A stretch of 64,000 nt of DNA from Luidia sarsii (Eukaryota; Echinodermata; Asteroidea; Paxillosida; Luidiidae), in contig OX465118.1 of NCBI GenBank assembly GCA_949987565.1, positions 6,600,538 through 6,664,537 on the forward strand. Direction: 5' to 3'. Below, in pieces: positions 8,638 to 22,399 of this stretch. The notes below the pieces were generated by a model. The model had not been told where the DNA came from and made no database searches. It saw nothing but the letters and a program-made list of their open reading frames with translations. Position 1 is the first letter of the stretch; each line of letters starts with the position of its first letter. The position numbers and the translations under genes are program-made.

Positions 8638-9963
8638 TGATTCGTCAATAAAATAATGAAGGAGATATTAACGTGCAAAGTGTATTTTTCTTTACAGCTT
8701 CTTTCCGGCGACTGACTGTTGTGTACTGCTGTCTGCACACACAAGCTGCCTAGCTGACTGAGGTTGGTTCTCTTTGCTTGATCATAAAATCATCATACTA
8801 TGTTTGATTTCAGATTTTTCACCACTGGTGGTTAGATCTTTGCCAGGCCTGTTAGCAGGCCAAGTTTAAGATTCGTCAATAAAATAATGAAGGAGATATT
8901 AACGTGCAAAGTGTATTTTTCTTTCCAGCTTCTTTCCGGCGACTGACTGTTGTGTACTGCTGTCTGCACACACAAGCTGCCTAGCTGACTGAGGTTGGTT
9001 CTCTTTGCTTGATCATAAAATCATCATACTATGTTTGATTTCAGATTTTTCACCACTGGTGGTTAGATCTTTTCCAGGCCTGTTAGCAGGCCAAGTTTAA
9101 GATTCGTCAATAAAATAATGAAGGAGATATTAACGTGCAAAGTGTATTTTTCTTTCCAGCTTCTTTCCGGCGACTGACTGTTGTGTACTGCTGTCTGCAC
9201 ACACAAGCTGCCTAGCTGACTGAGGTTGGTTCTCTTTGCTTGATCATAAAATCATCATACTATGTTTGATTTCTGATTTTTCACCACTGGTGGTTGGATC
9301 TTTTCCAGGCTTGTTAGCAGGCCAAGTTAATTATTCGTCAATAAAATATTGAAGGAAATATTAACGTGCAAAGTGTATTTTTCTTTCCAGCTTCTTTCCG
9401 GCGACTGACTGTTGTGTACTGCTGTCTGCACACACAAGCTGCCTAGCTGACTGAGGTTGGTTCTCTTTGCTTGATCATAAAATCATCATACTATGTTTGA
9501 TTTCAGATTTTTCACCACTGGTGGTTAGATCTTTTCCAGGCCTGTTAGCAGGCCAAGTTTAAGATTCGTCAATAAAATAATGAAGGAGATATTAACGTGC
9601 AAAGTGTATTTTTCTTTCCAGCTTCTGTCCGGCGACTGACTGTTGTGTACTGCTGTCTGCACAAGCTGCCTAGCTGACTGAGGTTGGTTCTCTTTGCTTG
9701 ATCATAAAATCATCATACTATGTTTGATTTCAGATTTTTCACCACTGGTGGTTAGATCTTTTCCAGGCCTGTTAGCAGGCCAAGTTTATGATTCGTCAAT
9801 AAAATAATGAAGGAGATATTAACGTGCAAAGTGTATTTTTCTTTCCAGCTTCTTTCCGGCGACTGACTGTTGTGTACTGCTGTCTGCACACACAAGCTGC
9901 CTAGCTGACTGAGGTTGGTTCTCTTTGCTTGATCATAAAATCATCATACTATGTTTGATTTCA
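7544..9963 (+). repeat. Tandem duplication of a 5-monomer unit (period 1,151 bp)
   Basis: 7,544-8,812 matches 8,695-9,963 at a displacement of 1,151 bp. Markers are TTTGCCAGG (7,687/8,838), the two-unit CA run (8,506/9,657) and TTTATGATTCG (8,634/9,785). The only difference noted in the overlap is A at 8,694 (TTTACAG), which is C in the sister positions. About 2.1 copies are present. Confidence 0.9.
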
Positions 9964-10129
9964 CATTTTTCACCACTGGTGGTTAGATCTTTTCCAGGCC
10001 TGTTAGCAGGCCAAGTTTCAGATTTGTCAATAAAATAATGAAGGAGATATTAACGTGCAAAGTGTATTTTTCTTTCCAGCTTCTTTCCGGCGACTGACTG
10101 TTGTGTACTGCTGTCTGCACACACAAGCT
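9899..10129 (+). repeat. Monomer subtype VII exemplar (TTTCACATTTTT, CAGATTTGTC)
   Basis: Linked markers are GATTTCACATT for GATTTCAGATT and CAGATTTGTC for CAGATTCGTC. Further copies lie near 15,025, 17,098, 20,324, 22,167, 27,923 and 32,532. These seven positions make a ruler for the duplications in the 9-33 kb region: displacements are about 5,067, 2,073, 3,226, 1,843, 5,756 and 4,609 bp, each a whole number of monomers. Confidence 0.88.
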
Positions 10130-11962
10130 GCCTAGCTGACTGAGGTTGGTTCTCTTTGCTTGATCATAAAATCATCATACTATGTTTGATTTCAGATTTT
10201 TCACCACTGGTGGTTAGATCTTTTCCAGGCCTGTTAGCAGGCCAAGTTTCAGATTCGTCAATAAAATAATGAAGGAGATATTAACGTGCAAAGTGTATTT
10301 TTCTCTCCAGCTTCTGTCCGGCGACCGACTGTTGTGTACTGCTGTCTGCACACAAGCTGCCTAGCTGACTGAGGTTGGTTCTCTTTGCTTGATCATAAAA
10401 TCATCATACTATGTTCGATCTCAGATTTTTCACCACTGGTGGTTAGATCTTTTCCAGGCCTGTTAGCAGGCCAAGTTAATTATTCGTCAATAAAATAATG
10501 AAGGAGATATTAACGTGCAAAGTGTATTTTTCTTTCCAGCTTCTTTCCGGCGACTGACTGTTGTGTACTGCTGTCTGCACACACAAGCTGCCTAGCTGAC
10601 TGAGGTTGGTTCTCTTTGCTTGATCATAAAATCATCATACTATGTTTGATTTCAGATTTTTCACCACTGGTGGTTAGATCTTTTCCAGGCCTGTTAGCAG
10701 GCTAAGTTTAAGATTCGTCAATAAAATAATGAAGGAGATATTAACGTGCAAAGTGTATTTTTCTTTCCAGCTTCTGTCCGGCGACTGACTGTTGTGTACT
10801 GCTGTCTGCACACACAAGCTGCCTAGCTGACTGAGGTTGGTTCTCTTTGCTTGATCATAAAATCATCATACTATGTTTGATTTCAGATTTTTCACCACTG
10901 GTGGTTAGATCTTTTCCAGGCCTGTTAGCAGGCCAAGTTTCAGATTCGTCAATAAAATAATAAAGGAGATATTAACGTGCAAAGTGTATTTTTCTCTCCA
11001 GCTTCTGTCCGGCGACCGACTGTTGTGTACTGCTGTCTGCACACAAGGTGCCTAGCTGACTGAGGTTGGTTCTTTTTGCTTGATCATAAACTCATCATAC
11101 TATGTTCGATCTCAGATTTTCCACCACTGGTGGTTAGATCTTTTCCAGGCCTGTTAGCAGGCCAAGTTAATTATTCGTCAATAAAATAATGAAGGAGATA
11201 TTAACGTGCAAAGTGTATTTTTCTTTCCAGCTTCTTTCCGGCGACTGACTGTTGTGTACTGCTGTCTGCACACACAAGCTGCCTAGCTGACTGAGGTTGG
11301 TTCTCTTTGCTTGATCATAAAATCATCATACTATGTTCGATCTCAGATTTTTCACCACTGGTGGTTAGATCTTTTCCAGGCCCGTTAGCAGGCCAAGTTT
11401 AAGATTCGTCAATAAAATAATGAAGGAGATATTAACGTGCAAAGTGCATTTTTCTTTCCAGCTTCTTTCCGGCGACTGACTGTTTAGTACTGCTGTCTGC
11501 ACACACAAGCTGCCTAGCTGACTGAGGTTGGTTCTCTTTGCTTGATCATAAAATCATCATACTATGTTAGATCTCAGATTTTTCACCACTGGTGGTTAGA
11601 TCTTTTCCGGGCCTGTTAGCAGGCTAAGTTTAAGATTCGTCAATAAAATAATGAAGGAGCTATTAACGTGCAAAGTGTATTTTTCTTTCCAGCTTCTGTC
11701 CGGCGACTGACTGTTGTGTACTGCTGTCTGCACACAAGCTGCCTAGCTGACTGAGGTTGGTTCTCTTTGCTTGATCATAAAATCATCATACTATGTTCGA
11801 TCTCAGATTTTTCACCACTGGTGGTTAGATCTTTTCCGGGCCTGTTAGCAGGCTAAGTTTAAAATTCGTCAATAAAATAATGAAGGAGATATTAACTTGC
11901 AAAGTGTATTTTCTTTCCAGCTTCTTTCCGGCGACTGAGTGTTGTGTACTGCTGTCTGCACA

Positions 11963-14828
11963 CACAAGCTGCCTAGCTGACTGAGGTTGGTTCTCTTTGC
12001 TTGATCATAAAATCATCATACTATGTTTGATTTCAGATTTTTCACCACTGGTGGTTAGATCTTTGCCAGGCCTGTTAGCAGGCCAAGTTTAAGATTCGTC
12101 AATAAAATAATGAAGGAGATATTAACGTGCAAAGTGTATTTTTCTTTCCAGCTTCTTTCCGGCGACTGACTGTTGTGTACTGCTGTCTGCACACACAAGC
12201 TGCCTAGCTGACTGAGGTTGGTTCTCTTTGCTTGATCATAAAATCATCATACTATGTTTGATTTCAGATTTTTCACCACTGGTGGTTAGATCTTTTCCAG
12301 GCCTGTTAGCAGGCCAAGTTTAAGATTCGTCAATAAAATAATGAAGGAGATATTAACGTGCAAAGTGTATTTTTCTTTCCAGCTTCCTTCCGGCGACTGA
12401 CTGTTGTGTACTGCTGTCTGCACACACAAGCTGCCTAGCTGACTGAGGTTGGTTCTCTTTGCTTGATCATAAAATCATCATACTATGTTTGATTTCTGAT
12501 TTTTCACCACTGGTGGTTAGATCTTTTCCAGGCCCGTTAGCAGGCCAAGTTTAAGATTCGTCAATAAAATAATGAAGGAGATATTAACGTGCAAAGTGCA
12601 TTTTTCTTTCCAGCTTCTTTCCGGCGACTGACTGTTTAGTACTGCTGTCTGCACACACAAGCTGCCTAGCTGACTGAGGTTGGTTCTCTTTGCTTGATCA
12701 TAAAATCATCATACTATGTTTGATTTCAGATTTTTCACCACTGGTGGTTAGATCTTTTCCAGGCCTGTTAGCAGGCCAAGTTTAAGATTCGTCAATAAAA
12801 TAATGAAGGAGATATTAACGTGCAAAGTGTATTTTTCTTTCCAGCTTCTTTCCGGCGACTGACTGTTGTGTACTGCTGTCTGCACACACAAGCTGCCTAG
12901 CTGACTGAGGTTGGTTCTCTTTGCTTGATCATAAAATCATCATACTATGTTTGATTTCTGATTTTTCACCACTGGTGGTTGGATCTTTTCCAGGCTTGTT
13001 AGCAGGCCAAGTTAATTATTCGTCAATAAAATATTGAAGGAAATATTAACGTGCAAAGTGTATTTTTCTTTCCAGCTTCTTTCCGGCGACTGACTGTTGT
13101 GTACTGCTGTCTGCACACACAAGCTGCCTAGCTGACTGAGGTTGGTTCTCTTTGCTTGATCATAAAATCATCATACTATGTTTGATTTCAGATTTTTCAC
13201 CACTGGTGGTTAGATCTTTTCCAGGCCTGTTAGCAGGCCAAGTTTAAGATTCGTCAATAAAATAATGAAGGAGATATTAACGTGCAAAGTGTATTTTTCT
13301 TTCCAGCTTCTGTCCGGCGACTGACTGTTGTGTACTGCTGTCTGCACAAGCTGCCTAGCTGACTGAGGTTGGTTCTCTTTGCTTGATCATAAAATCATCA
13401 TACTATGTTTGATTTCAGATTTTTCACCACTGGTGGTTAGATCTTTGCCAGGCCTGTTAGCAGGCCAAGTTTAAGATTCGTCAATAAAATAATGAAGGAG
13501 ATATTAACGTGCAAAGTGTATTTTTCTTTCCAGCTTCTTTCCGGCGACTGACTGTTGTGTACTGCTGTCTGCACACACAAGCTGCCTAGCTGACTGAGGT
13601 TGGTTCTCTTTGCTTGATCATAAAATCATCATACTATGTTTGATTTCAGATTTTTCACCACTGGTGGTTAGATCTTTTCCAGGCCTGTTAGCAGGCCAAG
13701 TTTAAGATTCGTCAATAAAATAATGAAGGAGATATTAACGTGCAAAGTGTATTTTTCTTTCCAGCTTCCTTCCGGCGACTGACTGTTGTGTACTGCTGTC
13801 TGCACACACAAGCTGCCTAGCTGACTGAGGTTGGTTCTCTTTGCTTGATCATAAAATCATCATACTATGTTTGATTTCTGATTTTTCACCACTGGTGGTT
13901 AGATCTTTTCCAGGCCCGTTAGCAGGCCAAGTTTAAGATTCGTCAATAAAATAATGAAGGAGATATTAACGTGCAAAGTGCATTTTTCTTTCCAGCTTCT
14001 TTCCGGCGACTGACTGTTTAGTACTGCTGTCTGCACACACAAGCTGCCTAGCTGACTGAGGTTGGTTCTCTTTGCTTGATCATAAAATCATCATACTATG
14101 TTTGATTTCAGATTTTTCACCACTGGTGGTTAGATCTTTTCCAGGCCTGTTAGCAGGCCAAGTTTAAGATTCGTCAATAAAATAATGAAGGAGATATTAA
14201 CGTGCAAAGTGTATTTTTCTTTCCAGCTTCTTTCCGGCGACTGACTGTTGTGTACTGCTGTCTGCACACACAAGCTGCCTAGCTGACTGAGGTTGGTTCT
14301 CTTTGCTTGATCATAAAATCATCATACTATGTTTGATTTCTGATTTTTCACCACTGGTGGTTGGATCTTTTCCAGGCTTGTTAGCAGGCCAAGTTAATTA
14401 TTCGTCAATAAAATATTGAAGGAAATATTAACGTGCAAAGTGTATTTTTCTTTCCAGCTTCTTTCCGGCGACTGACTGTTGTGTACTGCTGTCTGCACAC
14501 ACAAGCTGCCTAGCTGACTGAGGTTGGTTCTCTTTGCTTGATCATAAAATCATCATACTATGTTTGATTTCAGATTTTTCACCACTGGTGGTTAGATCTT
14601 TTCCAGGCCTGTTAGCAGGCCAAGTTTAAGATTCGTCAATAAAATAATGAAGGAGATATTAACGTGCAAAGTGTATTTTTCTTTCCAGCTTCTGTCCGGC
14701 GACTGACTGTTGTGTACTGCTGTCTGCACAAGCTGCCTAGCTGACTGAGGTTGGTTCTCTTTGCTTGATCATAAAATCATCATACTATGTTTGATTTCAG
14801 ATTTTTCACCACTGGTGGTTAGATCTTT
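11963..14828 (+). repeat. Tandem duplication of a 6-monomer unit (period 1,382 bp)
   Basis: 11,963-13,446 matches 13,345-14,828 at a displacement of 1,382 bp. Markers are TTTGCCAGG, CTTCCTTCC, GGCCCG with TTTAGTACTG, the ATATTGAAGGAAA unit and the two-unit CA run. The end is set by G at 13,447 versus T at 14,829. Confidence 0.9.
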
Positions 14829-17800
14829 TCCAGGCCTGTTAGCAGGCCAAGTTTATGATTCGTCAATAAAATAATGAAGGAGATATTAACGTGCAAAGTG
14901 TATTTTTCTTTCCAGCTTCTTTCCGGCGACTGACTGTTGTGTACTGCTGTCTGCACACACAAGCTGCCTAGCTGACTGAGGTTGGTTCTCTTTGCTTGAT
15001 CATAAAATCATCATACTATGTTTGATTTCACATTTTTCACCACTGGTGGTTAGATCTTTTCCAGGCCTGTTAGCAGGCCAAGTTTCAGATTTGTCAATAA
15101 AATAATGAAGGAGATATTAACGTGCAAAGTGTATTTTTCTTTCCAGCTTCTTTCCGGCGACTGACTGTTGTGTACTGCTGTCTGCACACACAAGCTGCCT
15201 AGCTGACTGAGGTTGGTTCTCTTTGCTTGATCATAAAATCATCATACTATGTTTGATTTCAGATTTTTCACCACTGGTGGTTAGATCTTTTCCAGGCCTG
15301 TTAGCAGGCCAAGTTTCAGATTCGTCAATAAAATAATGAAGGAGATATTAACGTGCAAAGTGTATTTTTCTCTCCAGCTTCTGTCCGGCGACCGACTGTT
15401 GTGTACTGCTGTCTGCACACAAGCTGCCTAGCTGACTGAGGTTGGTTCTCTTTGCTTGATCATAAAATCATCATACTATGTTCGATCTCAGATTTTTCAC
15501 CACTGGTGGTTAGATCTTTTCCAGGCCTGTTAGCAGGCCAAGTTAATTATTCGTCAATAAAATAATGAAGGAGATATTAACGTGCAAAGTGTATTTTTCT
15601 TTCCAGCTTCTTTCCGGCGACTGACTGTTGTGTACTGCTGTCTGCACACACAAGCTGCCTAGCTGACTGAGGTTGGTTCTCTTTGCTTGATCATAAAATC
15701 ATCATACTATGTTTGATTTCAGATTTTTCACCACTGGTGGTTAGATCTTTTCCAGGCCTGTTAGCAGGCTAAGTTTAAGATTCGTCAATAAAATAATGAA
15801 GGAGATATTAACGTGCAAAGTGTATTTTTCTTTCCAGCTTCTGTCCGGCGACTGACTGTTGTGTACTGCTGTCTGCACACACAAGCTGCCTAGCTGACTG
15901 AGGTTGGTTCTCTTTGCTTGATCATAAAATCATCATACTATGTTTGATTTCTGATTTTTCACCACTGGTGGTTAGATCTTTTCCAGGCCCGTTAGCAGGC
16001 CAAGTTTAAGATTCGTCAATAAAATAATGAAGGAGATATTAACGTGCAAAGTGCATTTTTCTTTCCAGCTTCTTTCCGGCGACTGACTGTTTAGTACTGC
16101 TGTCTGCACACACAAGCTGCCTAGCTGACTGAGGTTGGTTCTCTTTGCTTGATCATAAAATCATCATACTATGTTTGATTTCAGATTTTTCACCACTGGT
16201 GGTTAGATCTTTTCCAGGCCTGTTAGCAGGCCAAGTTTAAGATTCGTCAATAAAATAATGAAGGAGATATTAACGTGCAAAGTGTATTTTTCTTTCCAGC
16301 TTCTTTCCGGCGACTGACTGTTGTGTACTGCTGTCTGCACACACAAGCTGCCTAGCTGACTGAGGTTGGTTCTCTTTGCTTGATCATAAAATCATCATAC
16401 TATGTTTGATTTCTGATTTTTCACCACTGGTGGTTGGATCTTTTCCAGGCTTGTTAGCAGGCCAAGTTAATTATTCGTCAATAAAATATTGAAGGAAATA
16501 TTAACGTGCAAAGTGTATTTTTCTTTCCAGCTTCTTTCCGGCGACTGACTGTTGTGTACTGCTGTCTGCACACACAAGCTGCCTAGCTGACTGAGGTTGG
16601 TTCTCTTTGCTTGATCATAAAATCATCATACTATGTTTGATTTCAGATTTTTCACCACTGGTGGTTAGATCTTTTCCAGGCCTGTTAGCAGGCCAAGTTT
16701 AAGATTCGTCAATAAAATAATGAAGGAGATATTAACGTGCAAAGTGTATTTTTCTTTCCAGCTTCTGTCCGGCGACTGACTGTTGTGTACTGCTGTCTGC
16801 ACAAGCTGCCTAGCTGACTGAGGTTGGTTCTCTTTGCTTGATCATAAAATCATCATACTATGTTTGATTTCAGATTTTTCACCACTGGTGGTTAGATCTT
16901 TTCCAGGCCTGTTAGCAGGCCAAGTTTATGATTCGTCAATAAAATAATGAAGGAGATATTAACGTGCAAAGTGTATTTTTCTTTCCAGCTTCTTTCCGGC
17001 GACTGACTGTTGTGTACTGCTGTCTGCACACACAAGCTGCCTAGCTGACTGAGGTTGGTTCTCTTTGCTTGATCATAAAATCATCATACTATGTTTGATT
17101 TCACATTTTTCACCACTGGTGGTTAGATCTTTTCCAGGCCTGTTAGCAGGCCAAGTTTCAGATTTGTCAATAAAATAATGAAGGAGATATTAACGTGCAA
17201 AGTGTATTTTTCTTTCCAGCTTCTTTCCGGCGACTGACTGTTGTGTACTGCTGTCTGCACACACAAGCTGCCTAGCTGACTGAGGTTGGTTCTCTTTGCT
17301 TGATCATAAAATCATCATACTATGTTTGATTTCAGATTTTTCACCACTGGTGGTTAGATCTTTTCCAGGCCTGTTAGCAGGCCAAGTTTCAGATTCGTCA
17401 ATAAAATAATGAAGGAGATATTAACGTGCAAAGTGTATTTTTCTCTCCAGCTTCTGTCCGGCGACCGACTGTTGTGTACTGCTGTCTGCACACAAGCTGC
17501 CTAGCTGACTGAGGTTGGTTCTCTTTGCTTGATCATAAAATCATCATACTATGTTCGATCTCAGATTTTTCACCACTGGTGGTTAGATCTTTTCCAGGCC
17601 TGTTAGCAGGCCAAGTTAATTATTCGTCAATAAAATAATGAAGGAGATATTAACGTGCAAAGTGTATTTTTCTTTCCAGCTTCTTTCCGGCGACTGACTG
17701 TTGTGTACTGCTGTCTGCACACACAAGCTGCCTAGCTGACTGAGGTTGGTTCTCTTTGCTTGATCATAAAATCATCATACTATGTTTGATTTCAGATTTT

Positions 17801-18024
17801 TCACCACTGGTGGTTAGATCTTTTCCAGGCCTGTTAGCAGGCTAAGTTTAAGATTCGTCAATAAAATAATGAAGGAGATATTAACGTGCAAAGTGTATTT
17901 TTCTTTCCAGCTTCTGTCCGGCGACTGACTGTTGTGTACTGCTGTCTGCACACACAAGCTGCCTAGCTGACTGAGGTTGGTTCTCTTTGCTTGATCATAA
18001 AATCATCATACTATGTTTGATTTC
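13771..18024 (+). repeat. Tandem duplication of a 9-monomer unit (period 2,073 bp)
   Basis: 13,771-15,951 matches 15,844-18,024 at a displacement of 2,073 bp. Markers include GGCCCG (13,914/15,987), the two-unit CA run (14,727/16,800), TTTATGATTCG (14,852/16,925) and TTTCACATT with CAGATTTG (15,025/17,098). It overlaps the 6-mer doublet on its left, which shows that one duplication was laid over another. The 9-monomer number repeats that at 1,944-6,096, but the monomer content differs. Confidence 0.9.
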
Positions 18025-19860
18025 AGATTTTTCACCACTGGTGGTTAGATCTTTTCCAGGCCTGTTAGCAGGCCAAGTTTCAGATTCGTCAATAAAATAA
18101 TAAAGGAGATATTAACGTGCAAAGTGTATTTTTCTCTCCAGCTTCTGTCCGGCGACCGACTGTTGTGTACTGCTGTCTGCACACAAGGTGCCTAGCTGAC
18201 TGAGGTTGGTTCTTTTTGCTTGATCATAAACTCATCATACTATGTTCGATCTCAGATTTTCCACCACTGGTGGTTAGATCTTTTCCAGGCCTGTTAGCAG
18301 GCCAAGTTAATTATTCGTCAATAAAATAATGAAGGAGATATTAACGTGCAAAGTGTATTTTTCTTTCCAGCTTCTTTCCGGCGACTGACTGTTGTGTACT
18401 GCTGTCTGCACACACAAGCTGCCTAGCTGACTGAGGTTGGTTCTCTTTGCTTGATCATAAAATCATCATACTATGTTCGATCTCAGATTTTTCACCACTG
18501 GTGGTTAGATCTTTTCCAGGCCCGTTAGCAGGCCAAGTTTAAGATTCGTCAATAAAATAATGAAGGAGATATTAACGTGCAAAGTGCATTTTTCTTTCCA
18601 GCTTCTTTCCGGCGACTGACTGTTTAGTACTGCTGTCTGCACACACAAGCTGCCTAGCTGACTGAGGTTGGTTCTCTTTGCTTGATCATAAAATCATCAT
18701 ACTATGTTAGATCTCAGATTTTTCACCACTGGTGGTTAGATCTTTTCCGGGCCTGTTAGCAGGCTAAGTTTAAGATTCGTCAATAAAATAATGAAGGAGC
18801 TATTAACGTGCAAAGTGTATTTTTCTTTCCAGCTTCTGTCCGGCGACTGACTGTTGTGTACTGCTGTCTGCACACAAGCTGCCTAGCTGACTGAGGTTGG
18901 TTCTCTTTGCTTGATCATAAAATCATCATACTATGTTCGATCTCAGATTTTTCACCACTGGTGGTTAGATCTTTTCCGGGCCTGTTAGCAGGCTAAGTTT
19001 AAAATTCGTCAATAAAATAATGAAGGAGATATTAACTTGCAAAGTGTATTTTCTTTCCAGCTTCTTTCCGGCGACTGAGTGTTGTGTACTGCTGTCTGCA
19101 CACACAAGCTGCCTAGCTGACTGAGGTTGGTTCTCTTTGCTTGATCATAAAATCATCATACTATGTTTGATTTCAGATTTTTCACCACTGGTGGTTAGAT
19201 CTTTGCCAGGCCTGTTAGCAGGCCAAGTTTAAGATTCGTCAATAAAATAATGAAGGAGATATTAACGTGCAAAGTGTATTTTTCTTTCCAGCTTCTTTCC
19301 GGCGACTGACTGTTGTGTACTGCTGTCTGCACACACAAGCTGCCTAGCTGACTGAGGTTGGTTCTCTTTGCTTGATCATAAAATCATCATACTATGTTTG
19401 ATTTCAGATTTTTCACCACTGGTGGTTAGATCTTTTCCAGGCCTGTTAGCAGGCCAAGTTTAAGATTCGTCAATAAAATAATGAAGGAGATATTAACGTG
19501 CAAAGTGTATTTTTCTTTCCAGCTTCCTTCCGGCGACTGACTGTTGTGTACTGCTGTCTGCACACACAAGCTGCCTAGCTGACTGAGGTTGGTTCTCTTT
19601 GCTTGATCATAAAATCATCATACTATGTTTGATTTCTGATTTTTCACCACTGGTGGTTAGATCTTTTCCAGGCCCGTTAGCAGGCCAAGTTTAAGATTCG
19701 TCAATAAAATAATGAAGGAGATATTAACGTGCAAAGTGCATTTTTCTTTCCAGCTTCTTTCCGGCGACTGACTGTTTAGTACTGCTGTCTGCACACACAA
19801 GCTGCCTAGCTGACTGAGGTTGGTTCTCTTTGCTTGATCATAAAATCATCATACTATGTT
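16094..19860 (+). repeat. 3.77-kb copy of 8,954-12,720 displaced by 31 monomers (7,140 bp)
   Basis: Line-by-line spot checks at a displacement of 7,140 bp found no difference from 8,954 to 12,720, including the rare TTCTTTTTGC, GGAGCTATT, TTTAAAATTCG and CTTCCTTCC markers. The match ends abruptly on both sides (TTGTG versus TTTAG on the left; TTTGATT versus TTAGATC on the right). This is among the longest near-perfect matches in the window, so it is either a very recent event or an assembly artefact. Confidence 0.9.
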
Positions 19861-22310
19861 AGATCTCAGATTTTTCACCACTGGTGGTTAGATCTTTTCC
19901 GGGCCTGTTAGCAGGCTAAGTTTAAGATTCGTCAATAAAATAATGAAGGAGCTATTAACGTGCAAAGTGTATTTTTCTTTCCAGCTTCTGTCCGGCGACT
20001 GACTGTTGTGTACTGCTGTCTGCACACAAGCTGCCTAGCTGACTGAGGTTGGTTCTCTTTGCTTGATCATAAAATCATCATACTATGTTCGATCTCAGAT
20101 TTTTCACCACTGGTGGTTAGATCTTTTCCGGGCCTGTTAGCAGGCCAAGTTTCAGATTCGTCAATAAAATAATGAAGGAGATATTAACGTGCAAAGTGTA
20201 TTTTTCTTTCCAGCTTTTTTCCGGCGACTGACTGTTGTGTACTGCTGTCTGCACACACAAGCTGCCTAGCTGACTGAGGTTGGTTCTCTTTGCTTGATCA
20301 TAAAATCATCATACTATGTTTGATTTCACATTTTTCACCACTGGTGGTTAGATCTTTTCCAGGCCTGTTAGCAGGCCAAGTTTCAGATTTGTCAATAAAA
20401 TAATGAAGGAGATATTAACGTGCAAAGTGTATTTTTCTTTCCAGCTTCTTTCCGGCGACTGACTGTTTAGTACTGCTGTCTGCACACACAAGCTGCCTAG
20501 CTGACTGAGGTTGGTTCTCTTTGCTTGATCATAAAATCATCATACTATGTTAGATCTCAGATTTTTCACCACTGGTGGTTAGATCTTTTCCGGGCCTGTT
20601 AGCAGGCTAAGTTTAAGATTCGTCAATAAAATAATGAAGGAGCTATTAACGTGCAAAGTGTATTTTTCTTTCCAGCTTCTGTCCGGCGACTGACTGTTGT
20701 GTACTGCTGTCTGCACACAAGCTGCCTAGCTGACTGAGGTTGGTTCTCTTTGCTTGATCATAAAATCATCATACTATGTTCGATCTCAGATTTTTCACCA
20801 CTGGTGGTTAGATCTTTTCCGGGCCTGTTAGCAGGCTAAGTTTAAAATTCGTCAATAAAATAATGAAGGAGATATTAACTTGCAAAGTGTATTTTCTTTC
20901 CAGCTTCTTTCCGGCGACTGAGTGTTGTGTACTGCTGTCTGCACACACAAGCTGCCTAGCTGACTGAGGTTGGTTCTCTTTGCTTGATCATAAAATCATC
21001 ATACTATGTTTGATTTCAGATTTTTCACCACTGGTGGTTAGATCTTTGCCAGGCCTGTTAGCAGGCCAAGTTTAAGATTCGTCAATAAAATAATGAAGGA
21101 GATATTAACGTGCAAAGTGTATTTTTCTTTCCAGCTTCTTTCCGGCGACTGACTGTTGTGTACTGCTGTCTGCACACACAAGCTGCCTAGCTGACTGAGG
21201 TTGGTTCTCTTTGCTTGATCATAAAATCATCATACTATGTTTGATTTCAGATTTTTCACCACTGGTGGTTAGATCTTTTCCAGGCCTGTTAGCAGGCCAA
21301 GTTTAAGATTCGTCAATAAAATAATGAAGGAGATATTAACGTGCAAAGTGTATTTTTCTTTCCAGCTTCCTTCCGGCGACTGACTGTTGTGTACTGCTGT
21401 CTGCACACACAAGCTGCCTAGCTGACTGAGGTTGGTTCTCTTTGCTTGATCATAAAATCATCATACTATGTTTGATTTCTGATTTTTCACCACTGGTGGT
21501 TAGATCTTTTCCAGGCCCGTTAGCAGGCCAAGTTTAAGATTCGTCAATAAAATAATGAAGGAGATATTAACGTGCAAAGTGCATTTTTCTTTCCAGCTTC
21601 TTTCCGGCGACTGACTGTTTAGTACTGCTGTCTGCACACACAAGCTGCCTAGCTGACTGAGGTTGGTTCTCTTTGCTTGATCATAAAATCATCATACTAT
21701 GTTAGATCTCAGATTTTTCACCACTGGTGGTTAGATCTTTTCCGGGCCTGTTAGCAGGCTAAGTTTAAGATTCGTCAATAAAATAATGAAGGAGCTATTA
21801 ACGTGCAAAGTGTATTTTTCTTTCCAGCTTCTGTCCGGCGACTGACTGTTGTGTACTGCTGTCTGCACACAAGCTGCCTAGCTGACTGAGGTTGGTTCTC
21901 TTTGCTTGATCATAAAATCATCATACTATGTTCGATCTCAGATTTTTCACCACTGGTGGTTAGATCTTTTCCGGGCCTGTTAGCAGGCCAAGTTTCAGAT
22001 TCGTCAATAAAATAATGAAGGAGATATTAACGTGCAAAGTGTATTTTTCTTTCCAGCTTCTTTCCGGCGACTGACTGTTGTGTACTGCTGTCTGCACACA
22101 CAAGCTGCCTAGCTGACTGAGGTTGGTTCTCTTTGCTTGATCATAAAATCATCATACTATGTTTGATTTCACATTTTTCACCACTGGTGGTTAGATCTTT
22201 TCCAGGCCTGTTAGCAGGCCAAGTTTCAGATTTGTCAATAAAATAATGAAGGAGATATTAACGTGCAAAGTGTATTTTTCTTTCCAGCTTCTTTCCGGCG
22301 ACTGACTGTT
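18588..22310 (+). repeat. Tandem duplication of an 8-monomer unit (period 1,843 bp)
   Basis: 18,588-20,467 matches 20,431-22,310 at a displacement of 1,843 bp. Markers are TTTAGTACTG, GGAGCTATT, TTTAAAATT or its hybrid replacement, TTTGCCAGG, CTTCCTTCC and TTTCACATT (20,324/22,167). One private T is present at 20,217 (CAGCTTTTTTCC). The unit contains the hybrid hairpin CGGG...GGCCAAG at 20,129-20,147 and 21,972-21,990. Confidence 0.9.
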
Positions 22311-22399
22311 GTGTACTGCTGTCTGCACACACAAGCTGCCTAGCTGACTGAGGTTGGTTCTCTTTGCTTGATCATAAAATCATCATACTATGTTTGATT

